From Myxococcus stipitatus (lineage in GTDB: Bacteria > Myxococcota > Myxococcia > Myxococcales > Myxococcaceae), in assembly GCF_038561935.1 (NCBI RefSeq), contig NZ_CP102770.1, forward strand, positions 7,130,001-7,194,000: DNA of 64,000 nt, written 5' to 3'. This document shows, in pieces, positions 17,064 to 26,248 of this stretch (position 1 is the first letter of the stretch; every line of letters starts with the position of its first letter). The translations under genes were made by a program, and so were the position numbers. The notes under the pieces were generated by a model that had not been told where the DNA came from, ran no database searches, and saw nothing but the letters and a program-made list of their open reading frames with translations.

Positions 17064-17412
17064 TGGAAGCCTCGACTCAGATGAAGTTGATGTAGCCAAT
17101 CACCGGGAAGGTCGGCTGCTCCGCGAAGCACGTGGTGGTGTTGACTTCGAAGTTGACCTCCTTGCCCGCCAGGAACGCCCCCGTCAGGAGCGACAGGATG
17201 CTCTTCCCGTTCGTCGACGCAGGCGAGAAGCGTAGCGACGTGCTCGAACACCCCGCCGGGCCCACCGCCGCGCCCGACACATCCACCCAGCAGATGTTCC
17301 GGTCCGTCTCACACCCCATGTTCAGAATCTTCCGCAGACCCGTCGGTGTAGCCGCCGCCTCACCCGCGAAACCCAGGACCGCCACCACCGACACCATCAT
17401 CAGCTTCTTCAT
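16799..17412 (-). repeat. Direct repeat, right copy
   Basis: Partner of the repeat at 15333-15946. No transposase, terminal inverted repeats or target duplications border either copy, so unequal crossing-over or gene conversion is a better explanation than transposition. Confidence 0.9.
17077..17412 (-). CDS. Small secreted Cys-containing protein, copy B
   Basis: Same 111-residue protein as copy A; the coding DNA differs at one silent position (17326 versus 15860). The ATG at 17412 has GGAG 9 nt upstream; an in-frame ATG at 17418 is too close to that site. Upstream sequence is unrelated to that of copy A beyond the start codon, so the two copies probably differ in expression. The long lower-GC upstream region holds several dyads. 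Confidence 0.75.
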   Translation of the reverse strand: MKKLMMVSVVAVLGFAGEAAATPTGLRKILNMGCETDRNICWVDVSGAAVGPAGCSSTSLRFSPASTNGKSILSLLTGAFLAGKEVNFEVNTTTCFAEQPTFPVIGYINFI

Positions 17413-17989
17413 ATGCATGGGCTCCGGCAATGCCTCGCAATGAGTTGAAGTGACCGCCAGGACCGGCATTGCCAAGACGAACCATACCCGCAAACACCAA
17501 ACACCTCAATACACCCTCACCACCGAACAACCATTTTCCTCTCTACGAACGCCTTTCCCCTCAATAACAGAAAACTATCCCCCTGCCGCCCTCAACGACA
17601 GAAAACTGTCACGCAGACCTGCCTCACAGTGGCGCCCCCCCCTAGGCTTCCCAGCCCTTCTGGTGACAAAAATTGTCAACCAGACAAGTTTCGTCACCCT
17701 CTGCGTCTTCACTCCCATTCACACCTGCCAGAGGCGGCCGGGACAAAGCAAGACTCTGCAACCGCCTCCTGGTGAAATTCCCCAGGCCTACCCAATCCAG
17801 ACCTGGATCCTCGCGGAGTCCCCACGACACACACTGAACGCCAACCCCTGGAGCAATCCGCTCTTCGCATGCCAGGTCCTCGCGGTGCCCCTTGTTCTCC
17901 GCACACACGGCACGCCCCCGAATTCCCCGTGACGGATTCAGCTCGCCAGCCCAAACAAGGAGTCACTCAAAGGTGCACAGGAAATCGTC
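17413..17989. other. Long non-coding intergenic region
   Basis: About 580 bp between the divergent genes at 17412 and 17990, visibly lower in GC than its neighbours. Apart from the dyad cluster at 17566-17694 I see no gene: the open frames have no recognisable start site, motif or codon bias. It should contain both divergent promoters. Confidence 0.6.
17566..17694. promoter_or_regulatory. Cluster of TGACA/TGTCA-type dyads
   Basis: Within the lower-GC 17413-17989 gap. GACAG-AAAA-CTGTC at 17597-17610 is a perfect dyad; TGACAA-AAA-TTGTCA at 17664-17678 is perfect; weaker relatives lie at about 17566-17579 (AACAGAAAACTATC) and 17682-17694 (GACAAGTTTCGTC). Centres of the first two are ~31 bp apart. 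They probably bind a repressor or activator of the secreted-protein/protease operon reading left from 17412, or of the lipoprotein gene reading right from 17990. Confidence 0.45.
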
Positions 17990-18591
17990 ATGAGCGCGAA
18001 GCGACTGAGCTGTATGTGGGCATTCCTCCTTGTGGCATGCGCCCCTGACGTGACGGTCGGCGCCCCCAAGGACTGCGGACAGAAGGAAGAGATGGGGGTT
18101 CAGACGCCGGCTCGGAGCCCGACGCGGGGTCCCCGACGGGCAAGCGCGTCTTCGGCACCAGCGGCAGCTACGCGGCCCATCTCCAGATCATCAGCAGAGG
18201 CACCTCTGGCCTCGACGGCGCCGACCACCTCTGCACGACCATCGCCCGGGCGCTGGCTGGACTGACCAATGAGGACAAGGATTGGCTCTCCAGCCCGAAG
18301 ATCGAGGCCATGGACCACATCGCGGGCATCGGGCCCTGGCAGCAACTCACCGAGAAAGGCCCCCTCCAGAAGACCTTCAACAAAAAGGCTCAACTTGCGA
18401 ATACGCCCCTGCCCCCTGAGCTCCACCGAAGCGGGCCGCATCCTGGGCTCGGAATGTGTCTGGACCTGGGCCGCAAGGACGACGAGACCTGCGGCCGCTT
18501 CGAGGGGACCACCGGCTACGGCAATCTGGTGAGCACGTCGCGCATCGAGGCCTGGACCGAGAGCGCCTGTGCCGCCTCCGGCCTGTCCTAA
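17990..18591 (+). pseudogene. Frameshifted lipoprotein gene (DUF1554-like C-terminal domain)
   Basis: The ATG at 17990 opens a lipoprotein signal (MWAFLLVACAP) in one frame, while the rest of a plausible protein continues in another: a GSDAGSEPDAGSP linker, then a FGTSGSYAAHLQ segment, a GLDGADHLC motif and paired Cys near the end, stopping at 18591. The shift is best placed at the five-G run at 18094-18098: one extra G would join EEMG to GSDAG smoothly and give a 200-residue protein. The GADxLC pattern resembles Cys-containing extracellular domains common in myxobacteria. A true mutation, a sequencing error or recoding are all possible. Confidence 0.6.
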
Positions 18592-18771
18592 GCCTTGTGC
18601 CCCCTGACCGCTCACATCTACAGCGTCGAACAGCAGGTCCGCCCACACCGCCTGGGGTGCACGAAACACCCCTTTCGTGACGAGCGGCTGACGCCTGGAA
18701 CGTCCGCGAGACACACCGTGACAGGGGGCCCTTGCCCTGGGGAGGCCGGAAGCACAGCATGCGCGGCCACA

Positions 18772-20610
18772 GTGTCCGCGAACGTCACGCCTCCCACTCC
18801 CCACACCACGTACACCGAGCGCCGCGCCTCCGCGCAGGCCGAGCTGTCCGCCCTGGACCGCATCAGCGCTCGCTACGCCAACCTCCGCACCCTCGCCTTC
18901 CTCGTCGCCGTCGTCCTCGGAGGGCTCATCATCACCGGCCGCATCCCGAAGACCTGGTGGTGGGGCGCGGTGGGCGCCGGCGTCGCCTACGGCGTGCTGG
19001 CCGTCCTCCATCACCAGATCTTCCGCCGCGAGGCCCGCCAGCGCCTCTACGTGACACTCAACGAGCGCGGCCTCGCGAGACTCGGCCACGGCTGGCACGA
19101 GTTCACCGAGCGCGGCGAGCGCTTCGCCTCCCCTTCCCACCTCTACACCCCCGACCTGGATGTTTTCGGCCAGGGCAGCCTCTTCCAGCTCCTCAACGAG
19201 ACGGCCACCCGCGCCGGCGAGGAACGCCTGGCCTCCTGGCTCTCCTCACCCGCCCCGGTCGAAGCCGTGGAGGCCCGCCAGGGCGCCGCACGGGAGCTGG
19301 CCCCGCGCGTGGACTTCCGCCAGGACCTCTGCGTCGACGCACGCACCGTGGCCAAGGAGAAGGCCGACCCCGCCCTCTTCATCCAATGGGCCGAGGCCGG
19401 CCCCTCCCTCACGTCCATCCGCTGGTCCCGCCCCCTCGCCATCCTCCTCCCCCCGGTGACGCTGGCCCTCTTCATCCTGGGCGAGGTCGGCGTCCTCCCC
19501 GGCTCCTCCGTCTGGGCCGGACTGGCCGCGCAGCTCGCCGTCGCCGTGGCCACCCGCCGCACGCTGCGGAAGATGGATGAGGCCGTGGAGAAGGGGGAGC
19601 AGGGCTTCGTCCGCTACGCCCCCCTCTTCGAGCGCATGGAGAGCCAGCGCTTCGAACACCCCCTCCTGCGAAACCTCCAGCAGGGCCTTCAGCCCCAGGG
19701 CGAGCCGCCCGTCTCGGCGCACTTCCACCGCTTCAGCCAGCTCTTCTCCCTCATCGAGTTCAAGCGCCACCAGTTCCACCCCCTGGTGCACTGGCTCACC
19801 CTCTGGGACATCCACGCCCTCTTCGCCCTGGAGAACTGGCGCGCGAAGCACGGCGCCCGCCTGCGCCACTGGTTCGAGTCCCTCGCCGAGCTCGAGGCCC
19901 TCTCCTGCATCGCCGGCCTCGCCCATGACCGCCCCGCCTTCGCCTGGCCCACCCTGGAGGCCCGAGGCCCCGTGATGGAGGCCCGGCAGCTGGGCCACCC
20001 GCTCCTCGACGCCCCCGTCCCCAACGACGTCTCCCTGCCCGGCCCCGGGCACGCCCTGGTCATCACCGGCTCCAACATGAGCGGCAAGACGACACTGATG
20101 CGCGCCATGGGCACCAACGTCGTGCTGGCCCTCGCGGGCGCCCCGGTGTGCGCCACGTCGCTGCGCCTGTCCCCGCTCCAGGTCCTCACCAGCATGCGCG
20201 TGAAGGACTCGCTGGAGCGCGGCGTCTCCTACTTCTACGCGGAGGTGCAGCGCATCAAGGCCGTGCTGGACGCCGCGCGCACGGCGAACGGGCAGGCCCT
20301 GTTCCTCCTCGACGAAATCCTCCTGGGCACCAACACCCGCGAGCGCCAGCTCGCCTCGCGCGAGGTGCTCCGGCTCCTCCTGTCCACCGGGGCCGCGGGC
20401 GCGGTGACGACACACGACCTGTCGCTGACGGCGCTCGCCCAAGAGCCCGGCGCGCACGTGCTCAACGTCCACTTCCGCGACCACCTGGAGGACGGGAAGA
20501 TGGTCTTCGACTACACGCTGCGCGAGGGCGTCGTCGACACGACCAACGCGCTGCGCGTGCTGCGCCTCGCCGGCGTCCCCGTGGACGACCCCGAAGCTCC
20601 CGTGAACTGA
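18772..20610 (+). CDS. MutS-like membrane-associated ATPase
   Basis: The start is taken as the GTG at 18772 (612 residues); the frame is open further upstream without a good ribosome site. Two hydrophobic hairpins, near residues ~33-75 and ~220-262, suggest membrane anchoring. The C-terminal ATPase has Walker A GSNMSGKTTLM, a signature SYFYAEVQRI stretch, Walker B ALFLLDEIL and the GTNTRER and TTHDLSL motifs of the MutS family. It lacks the mismatch-recognition and connector domains of MutS1, so it is not a classical repair protein; such membrane MutS relatives are common and mostly uncharacterised. Convergent with fadA. Confidence 0.8.
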   Translation: MSANVTPPTPHTTYTERRASAQAELSALDRISARYANLRTLAFLVAVVLGGLIITGRIPKTWWWGAVGAGVAYGVLAVLHHQIFRREARQRLYVTLNERGLARLGHGWHEFTERGERFASPSHLYTPDLDVFGQGSLFQLLNETATRAGEERLASWLSSPAPVEAVEARQGAARELAPRVDFRQDLCVDARTVAKEKADPALFIQWAEAGPSLTSIRWSRPLAILLPPVTLALFILGEVGVLPGSSVWAGLAAQLAVAVATRRTLRKMDEAVEKGEQGFVRYAPLFERMESQRFEHPLLRNLQQGLQPQGEPPVSAHFHRFSQLFSLIEFKRHQFHPLVHWLTLWDIHALFALENWRAKHGARLRHWFESLAELEALSCIAGLAHDRPAFAWPTLEARGPVMEARQLGHPLLDAPVPNDVSLPGPGHALVITGSNMSGKTTLMRAMGTNVVLALAGAPVCATSLRLSPLQVLTSMRVKDSLERGVSYFYAEVQRIKAVLDAARTANGQALFLLDEILLGTNTRERQLASREVLRLLLSTGAAGAVTTHDLSLTALAQEPGAHVLNVHFRDHLEDGKMVFDYTLREGVVDTTNALRVLRLAGVPVDDPEAPVN

Positions 20611-20626
20611 GCGCGCACAAAAGAAA

Positions 20627-20659
20627 GCGGGCCCCGGGAAGCACTTCCCCGGGGCCCGC
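20627..20659. terminator. Bidirectional terminator hairpin
   Basis: GCGGGCCCCGGG pairs with CCCCGGGGCCCGC across an 8-nt centre, allowing a 12-bp stem, between the convergent MutS-like and fadA genes. A-rich sequence precedes it and GTTTC follows. Confidence 0.75.
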
Positions 20660-20691
20660 GAAGTTTCAGGTCCTGAAGCCCGAGCGCGCGA

Positions 20692-21864
20692 CTACTTCGC
20701 GTTCTCGATGAGCGCCGCGGCGCCCATGCCGCCACCGATGCACATGGTGACGACGCCGTAGCGGCCGTTGCGGCGCTTCAGCTCCTGCAGAATCGTGGCG
20801 ACCAGGCGCGCACCGGACACGCCCAGCGGGTGGCCCAGGGCGATGGCGCCGCCGTTGGGGTTCACCTTGTCCTCGGAGATGCCCAGCTCACGGATGCAGT
20901 ACAGCGCCTGCGGAGCGAAGGCCTCGTTCAGCTCGAAGACGTCGATGTCCTTCACCTCGAGCTTGTTCTTCGCCAGCAGCTTGCGCACCGCGGGCACGGG
21001 GCCGATGCCCATGACCTCCGGAGGCACACCCGCGACGGCGAAGTCCAGGAAGTAGCCCAGCGGCTTGACGCCCAGCTCCTTCGCCTTCTCCTCGCTCATC
21101 ACCACCGCGGCCGCCGCGCCGTCGGTCAGCGGCGACGCGTTGCCGGCCGTCACCACGCCCTTGGCGTTGAACGCGGGCTTGAGCTTGTTCAGGCCCTCGA
21201 ACGTCGTCTCCGGGCGCAGGATGGTGTCCACCGACACCGTCACCGTCTTCGCGTTGCCCTCCTCGTCGTACACGGTGGTCGTGACGGGGATGATCTCCGC
21301 GGCGAACTTGCCCTGCTCCCGCGCGGCGGCGGCGCGGCGCTGGCTCTCGGCGGCGAACTTGTCGGAGTCCTCGCGCGACACGTTGTGACGCGAGGCGATG
21401 TTCTCCGCCGTCACACCCATCGACGAGTAGATCTCCGGGTGGTTCGCCATGATTTCGGGGTTGGCGCTCACCTTGTTGCCGCCCATGGGGACCATGGACA
21501 TGGACTCGGTGCCACCGCCGATTCCCACGTGAATCTGGCCCGCCTGGATGGCCGCGGCCACCTGGGCGATGGCCTGCGTTCCGGAGGAACAGAAGCGGTT
21601 GATGGTCATCGCCGGCACGTCGACCGGCAGGCCCGCCAGGAGCGTGGCCTGACGCGCCACGTTCATCCCCTGCTCGGCCTCGGGCATCGCACAGCCGAGG
21701 ACCACGTCCTCGACATCCGAGCCCTTCAGACCAGGGACCTTGGCGACGGCTTCCTTGATGGCGATGGCGGCCAGGGTATCCGGCCGCGTGTCCTTGAACT
21801 CGCCCTTGTGCGCGCGGGTGAACGGCGTGCGGACCGCACTGGCAATCACGACTCGACCAGGCAT
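20692..21864 (-). CDS. fadA: Acetyl-CoA acyltransferase (beta-ketothiolase), FadA-type
   Basis: 390 residues from the ATG at 21864, which has AGGAG ~10 nt upstream; an in-frame ATG at 21900 lies in the leader. The nucleophilic Cys is in RFCSSGTQ, the catalytic His in GHPLGVSG and the second Cys in CIGGGMG near the C-terminus. It performs the thiolytic last step of beta-oxidation. It lies 79 bp downstream of the fadN-like gene on the same strand, so the two encode the two halves of one pathway. Confidence 0.92.
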   Translation of the reverse strand: MPGRVVIASAVRTPFTRAHKGEFKDTRPDTLAAIAIKEAVAKVPGLKGSDVEDVVLGCAMPEAEQGMNVARQATLLAGLPVDVPAMTINRFCSSGTQAIAQVAAAIQAGQIHVGIGGGTESMSMVPMGGNKVSANPEIMANHPEIYSSMGVTAENIASRHNVSREDSDKFAAESQRRAAAAREQGKFAAEIIPVTTTVYDEEGNAKTVTVSVDTILRPETTFEGLNKLKPAFNAKGVVTAGNASPLTDGAAAAVVMSEEKAKELGVKPLGYFLDFAVAGVPPEVMGIGPVPAVRKLLAKNKLEVKDIDVFELNEAFAPQALYCIRELGISEDKVNPNGGAIALGHPLGVSGARLVATILQELKRRNGRYGVVTMCIGGGMGAAALIENAK

Positions 21865-21943
21865 TTTGCTTGTCTCCTTGCCCGAGGAGTCCCCGGGCAT
21901 TCAGCGAATCTTTGTGTCGTGGTCAATGGATACCGGCGGGCCG

Positions 21944-24334
21944 CTAGTTGCGCAGCGGCTTGCCCTTCTCAATCATGTGCGTCAGACGGTCCTGGGTCTT
22001 CTCCTCGCCGCACAGGCTCAGGAAGGCCTCGGCCTCCAGCTCGAGCAGCTTGTCCTCGGTGACGAGCGCCGTGGTGCTCGTGTCACCGCCGGTCAGCACG
22101 CGGGCCAGCTTCTGGCCAATCTTGCGGTCGTGCTCGCTGACCTGCCCGTTCATCTGCATGTCGTACAGCATCATGTCGATGGTGGCGTAGCCGCTGGGGC
22201 CGCCCAGGCGGAAGCGCGTGGGGCGCGGCGCGCGGAAGCCCGAGTCCGCCATGCCCAGCACGCGGGCCTTCGCGTCCGACAGGAGGAAGTCGCGGTTGGC
22301 GCTGATGCCGTCCGACGCGGAGAGGAAGCCCGCCTCGCGCGCCTCCTCGGCGCTGGTGGCGACCTTCGCGGTGCCGATGGACAGGAACACCTTCTTGAGG
22401 AAGGGCAGCGGGTCGAAGTCCTTGTCCGTGGAGTACGCGCCGTAGATGTTGCGGAGCAGCTGCATGTTGCCGCCGCCGCCGGGGATGAGCCCCACGCCGA
22501 CCTCGACGAGGCCCATGTACAGCTCCGCGCTCGCCTGCACCGCGTTGCCGCCCATCGTCGCCTCGGCGCCGCCGCCCAGGGTCAGGTTGAAGGGCGCCGT
22601 CACGACGGGCACCGGGCTGTAGCGCATGCGCTGGTTCGCCTGCTGGAAGGACGTCACCAGCTTGCGGATGTCCTCGTACTGGCCGCTCTTCGCCGCCCAC
22701 ACCAGCGCGACGATGTTGGCGCCCGCGGAGAAGTTGGCGCCGTCGTTGCCGATGACGAGGCCCTTGAAGTTCTTCTCCGTCTCATCCAGCGCCGTGTGCA
22801 TCATCTCGATGATCTGGTCATCGATGGAGTTCATCTTCGTGTGGAACTCCAGCAGCGTGGCGCCGTCGCCCATGTCCCACAGGGTGGCGGAGTCGTTGCC
22901 GGCGACCTTCTTGTTGCCGCGCTTGAGGTACTCCACGCGCTGCGTGCGCGCGTTCTCCGGCACCACCTTCACGGACTTCGTGGGGATGTCCCAGTACGTG
23001 TCCTTGCCGTTCGCCACGCCGTAGAAGGACTCGCGGCCCGCGGCCAGCATGTCCTCCACCCACTTGGCGGGCTTCAGGCCGAGCGCCTTCATCCGCTCGA
23101 CGCCCTTCTTCACGCCGTACGCGTCCCAGACCTCGAAGGGCCCCAAATCCCAACCGAAGCCCCAGCGCACGCCGCGGTCCACGTTGACCACGTCGTCGGC
23201 AATCTCGGGGATGCGGCGGCTGGTGTACGCCAGCACGTCCAGCGTCACCTGCTCGGCGAACTTCGCGGCCTTGTCCGTCCCGTTGAGGACGACCGCCACG
23301 CGCTCCTTGACGTCCTCCACCTCGCGGGCGGCGCCCAGCGACTCGAAGCGCACCTTGCCCTGCGGCCGGTACTCGAGCGTCTTCAAGTCGAGCGCGAGGA
23401 TGTCCTTGCCGCCGCTGCTGCGGTCCTTCTTGTAGAAGCCGCCGCCGGACTTGTCGCCCAGCATGCCCTTCTCCACCATCTTCTGGAGGAAGTCGGGGAT
23501 GGCGAAGACGTTGCGCTCCTCATCCTGGGTGAGCGTGTCGTAACAGTTCTTCGACACGTGGATGAAGGTGTCCAGGCCGACGATGTCCGCGGTGCGGAAC
23601 ACGGCCGACTTGGGGCGGCCCATGGCGGGGCCGAAAATCTTGTCCACCTCCTCGATGGACAGCTCCGCGGGGCCCATGGCGGCGATGGTCCGCATCATCC
23701 CGTACACGCCGATGCGGTTCGCGATGAAGTTGGTGGTGTCCTTGCCGTAGACGATGCCCTTGCCGAGGACCTCCTCACCAAAGCGGTGGATGGTCTTCAT
23801 CACCGCGGGGTCGGTCTCCGTGCCCGCCACGAGCTCCAGGAGCTTCATGTAGCGGACCGGGTTGAAGAAGTGCGTGACGAGGAAGTTCTTCTTGAACGCC
23901 GCGCCCCGGCCCTGCGTCATGCCGACAATCGACATGCCCGAGGTGTTGGAGGAGACGATGGCGTCCTTGCGCGCGTGCTTCTCCACCTTCTCGAAGAGCG
24001 CCTGCTTGACGGCCAGGTCCTCCTTCACCACCTCGATGACCCAGTCACAGTCAGCGATGCGGTGCAGGTCGTCCTCGAAGTTGCCCACCTCGATGGCGGT
24101 GAACACCTGCTCGGACATGATGGGGCTGGGCTTCTGCTTGCGCATGTTGGCCAGCGCCCCGAGGGCGAACTTGTTGCGGAAGGCCTTGGACGAGGTGTCC
24201 TCGCCCGGAGCGGCCTTCGGCGGAACGATGTCCAGGAGGAGCGCGCGCACGCCCGAGTTGGCCAGATGGGCGGCGATGCCGCTGCCCATCACTCCGGCGC
24301 CCAGCACAGCTACCTTGCGGATCCGCGTCGTCAT
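21944..24334 (-). CDS. fadN: 3-hydroxyacyl-CoA dehydrogenase/enoyl-CoA hydratase, FadN-type
   Basis: 796 residues from the ATG at 24334 with GGGAG ~9 nt upstream. The N-terminal NAD-binding domain begins LGAGVMGSGIA, followed by the 3HCDH catalytic region (HFFNPV) and a C-terminal 3HCDH domain; the enoyl-CoA hydratase/isomerase (crotonase) domain is last, with a GGGAEATMGG oxyanion region and VGVGLIPGGGG. This dehydrogenase-first order is that of Bacillus FadN rather than E. coli FadB. With FadA it completes hydration, oxidation and thiolysis of fatty acyl-CoA. A dyad at 24383-24400 lies in its promoter region. Confidence 0.92.
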   Translation of the reverse strand: MTTRIRKVAVLGAGVMGSGIAAHLANSGVRALLLDIVPPKAAPGEDTSSKAFRNKFALGALANMRKQKPSPIMSEQVFTAIEVGNFEDDLHRIADCDWVIEVVKEDLAVKQALFEKVEKHARKDAIVSSNTSGMSIVGMTQGRGAAFKKNFLVTHFFNPVRYMKLLELVAGTETDPAVMKTIHRFGEEVLGKGIVYGKDTTNFIANRIGVYGMMRTIAAMGPAELSIEEVDKIFGPAMGRPKSAVFRTADIVGLDTFIHVSKNCYDTLTQDEERNVFAIPDFLQKMVEKGMLGDKSGGGFYKKDRSSGGKDILALDLKTLEYRPQGKVRFESLGAAREVEDVKERVAVVLNGTDKAAKFAEQVTLDVLAYTSRRIPEIADDVVNVDRGVRWGFGWDLGPFEVWDAYGVKKGVERMKALGLKPAKWVEDMLAAGRESFYGVANGKDTYWDIPTKSVKVVPENARTQRVEYLKRGNKKVAGNDSATLWDMGDGATLLEFHTKMNSIDDQIIEMMHTALDETEKNFKGLVIGNDGANFSAGANIVALVWAAKSGQYEDIRKLVTSFQQANQRMRYSPVPVVTAPFNLTLGGGAEATMGGNAVQASAELYMGLVEVGVGLIPGGGGNMQLLRNIYGAYSTDKDFDPLPFLKKVFLSIGTAKVATSAEEAREAGFLSASDGISANRDFLLSDAKARVLGMADSGFRAPRPTRFRLGGPSGYATIDMMLYDMQMNGQVSEHDRKIGQKLARVLTGGDTSTTALVTEDKLLELEAEAFLSLCGEEKTQDRLTHMIEKGKPLRN

Positions 24335-24382
24335 TGGAAGAGGCTCCCTTGAGGGAATTAGGGGACTGCACAAATGTAGGCG

Positions 24383-24400
24383 ATTGACCCGAAAGTCAAT
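24383..24400. promoter_or_regulatory. Candidate operator of fadNA
   Basis: ATTGAC-N6-GTCAAT, a perfect 6-bp dyad ~50 bp upstream of the fadN start and ~65 bp from the divergent aminopeptidase gene. TetR- or FadR-like acyl-CoA-responsive repressors often bind such dyads; the actual regulator is unknown. Confidence 0.4.
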
Positions 24401-24463
24401 CTGTTCGGAAGGTGGAGCCCCTCGCCATGGGGTCATCACCCCGGCTAAGAAAACAGACCTTCC

Positions 24464-26218
24464 ATGGCTCGCCCCGACCCGCACTCCTACAACGACAGCA
24501 CGCAGCCCGAGACGGAAACCCTGGACTGGAAGGCCCGAGTGGACTTCCACACGAGGAGGCTCCACGCCGAAGCCACGTTGACGCTGAAGGAAGCATCCGC
24601 CGGTCCTCTGGACCTGGACACGCGCGATTTGGAGATTCTCAGAGTCGTAGACGCTGGGGGTCGCCCCTTGCCCTACATGCTGGCACCTCCCGAGCCCATC
24701 CTGGGGAGCCGGCTGAGGGTGGAATTGCCCGCGGGGGTGCGGCAGCTGACCGTGCACTACCGCACGTCGCCCACTGCCAGCGCGCTCCAGTGGCTGACAC
24801 CGTCGCAGACGGCGGGCGGACAGCATCCGTTCCTCTACAGCCAATGCCAGGCGATTCACGCGCGCAGCGTGGTGCCGCTGCAGGACACGCCTCGCATCCG
24901 CATCCGGTACCGCGCGGCGCTGCGCGTGCCCAAGGCGCTCAAGGCCGTCATGGCGGCCAGCTTCGTGCGGCGCGAGGAGCACGGCGTGGAGGCGGAGGAG
25001 CAGTACGAGATGCCGCAGCCGGTGCCCCCCTACCTCCTGGCCTTCGCGGTGGGGAGCCTGGCGCCGAAGGAGCTGGGCCCGCGCTCACGCGTGTGGGCGG
25101 AGCCGGAACAGCTCGAGGACGCGGCGGAGGAGTTCTCCGGCGTGGACGACATGCTGCGCGCCGCCGAGTCCCTCTTCGGGCCGTATGACTGGGAGCGGTT
25201 CGACCTGCTCACCATGCCCCCGTCGTTCCCCTACGGCGGCATGGAGAACCCGCGGCTGACGTTCCTCACGCCCACCCTGATTGCCGGGGACAAGAGCCTG
25301 GTCAACGTGGTGGCGCATGAGCTGGCGCACTCGTGGACGGGCAACCTCGTCACGAATGCCTCCGCGGAGCACTTCTGGCTCAACGAGGGCTTCACCGTCT
25401 TCGCCGAGCGCCGCATCCTGGAGGCACTCGCCGGCCAGGAGGTGGCCGCCCTGCACGCCGCGCTGGGCCGGAGGGCCCTGGACGAGGCCCTGCACCACTT
25501 CCGCGAGCACCCGCACCTCACGGCGCTGCGCACGCACCTGACGGGCGTGGACCCGGACGAGGCCTTCTCCCAGATTCCGTACGAGAAGGGCTACCTGTTC
25601 CTCCGCGCCATGGAGGACGCGGTGGGGCGCGAGAAGTTCGACGGCTTCCTGCGCAGCTACCTGGCCACGTACCGCTTCAAGGCCCTCACCACCGAGGAGT
25701 TCATCGCCTTCACGGAGCGGGAGCTTCCCGGGGTGCTCAACCGCGTCAACGCGGAGGCATACCTGCGCCGTCCGGGCGTGCCCGTCAGCGCCCCCGCGCC
25801 CCGCTCGCGGCGGCTGGAGGCCCTGCTGCGCACCCGCGGCACGGTGCCGTCCGTGGACGCCGTGAAGGACTGGACGCCCGCGGAGTGGCAGCTCTTCCTG
25901 GAGTGGATGCCGGCGGACGCGCCCAAGGACCTGTTCCGGCAGCTCGACGAGCGCTTTGGCCTCACGCGAAGCCGCAACTCGGAGGTGCTGGTGGCGTGGC
26001 TCGTGGCGGCGCTGCGCGCGGGCTGGGAGCCGGCGGTGGGCCGCACAGAGGCGTTCCTGGGCGAGGTGGGCCGGATGAAGTACCTCAAGCCCTTGTACGG
26101 CGTGCTCAGCGCGTCCCGCGAGCACCGAGGCCTGGCGCGCTCGCTCTTCAAGCAGTACGGGGAGCGCTACCACCCCATCGCCCGGCAGGGCGTGGAACTC
26201 ATCCTGTCCCGCGCCTGA
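24464..26218 (+). CDS. M1-family metallo-aminopeptidase
   Basis: 584 residues. The exopeptidase motif reads YGGMENP and the zinc site HELAHSW with a Glu 19 residues after the second His (His285, His289, Glu308), diagnostic of family M1. The overall length and the helical C-terminal tail match leukotriene-A4-hydrolase-like aminopeptidases rather than long PepN. No signal peptide, so probably cytoplasmic. Transcribed divergently from fadN. Confidence 0.88.
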   Translation: MARPDPHSYNDSTQPETETLDWKARVDFHTRRLHAEATLTLKEASAGPLDLDTRDLEILRVVDAGGRPLPYMLAPPEPILGSRLRVELPAGVRQLTVHYRTSPTASALQWLTPSQTAGGQHPFLYSQCQAIHARSVVPLQDTPRIRIRYRAALRVPKALKAVMAASFVRREEHGVEAEEQYEMPQPVPPYLLAFAVGSLAPKELGPRSRVWAEPEQLEDAAEEFSGVDDMLRAAESLFGPYDWERFDLLTMPPSFPYGGMENPRLTFLTPTLIAGDKSLVNVVAHELAHSWTGNLVTNASAEHFWLNEGFTVFAERRILEALAGQEVAALHAALGRRALDEALHHFREHPHLTALRTHLTGVDPDEAFSQIPYEKGYLFLRAMEDAVGREKFDGFLRSYLATYRFKALTTEEFIAFTERELPGVLNRVNAEAYLRRPGVPVSAPAPRSRRLEALLRTRGTVPSVDAVKDWTPAEWQLFLEWMPADAPKDLFRQLDERFGLTRSRNSEVLVAWLVAALRAGWEPAVGRTEAFLGEVGRMKYLKPLYGVLSASREHRGLARSLFKQYGERYHPIARQGVELILSRA

Positions 26219-26248
26219 GCGCGCGCGGGACGGAAGGGGACACCGGAG

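Noticed and set aside
15333-17412. Insertion sequence or transposon explanation for the duplicated unit
   Set aside because: No transposase, terminal repeats or target-site duplication; direct-repeat geometry fits unequal recombination.
17450-17932. 160-residue open frame on the plus strand
   Set aside because: No ribosome site or motif, overlaps the divergent promoter region and dyads; composition looks non-coding.
18091-18265. Continuation of the lipoprotein frame past the G-run as a 91-residue protein
   Set aside because: Sequence after the run loses all pattern, while the other frame shows a coherent Cys-containing domain to 18591.
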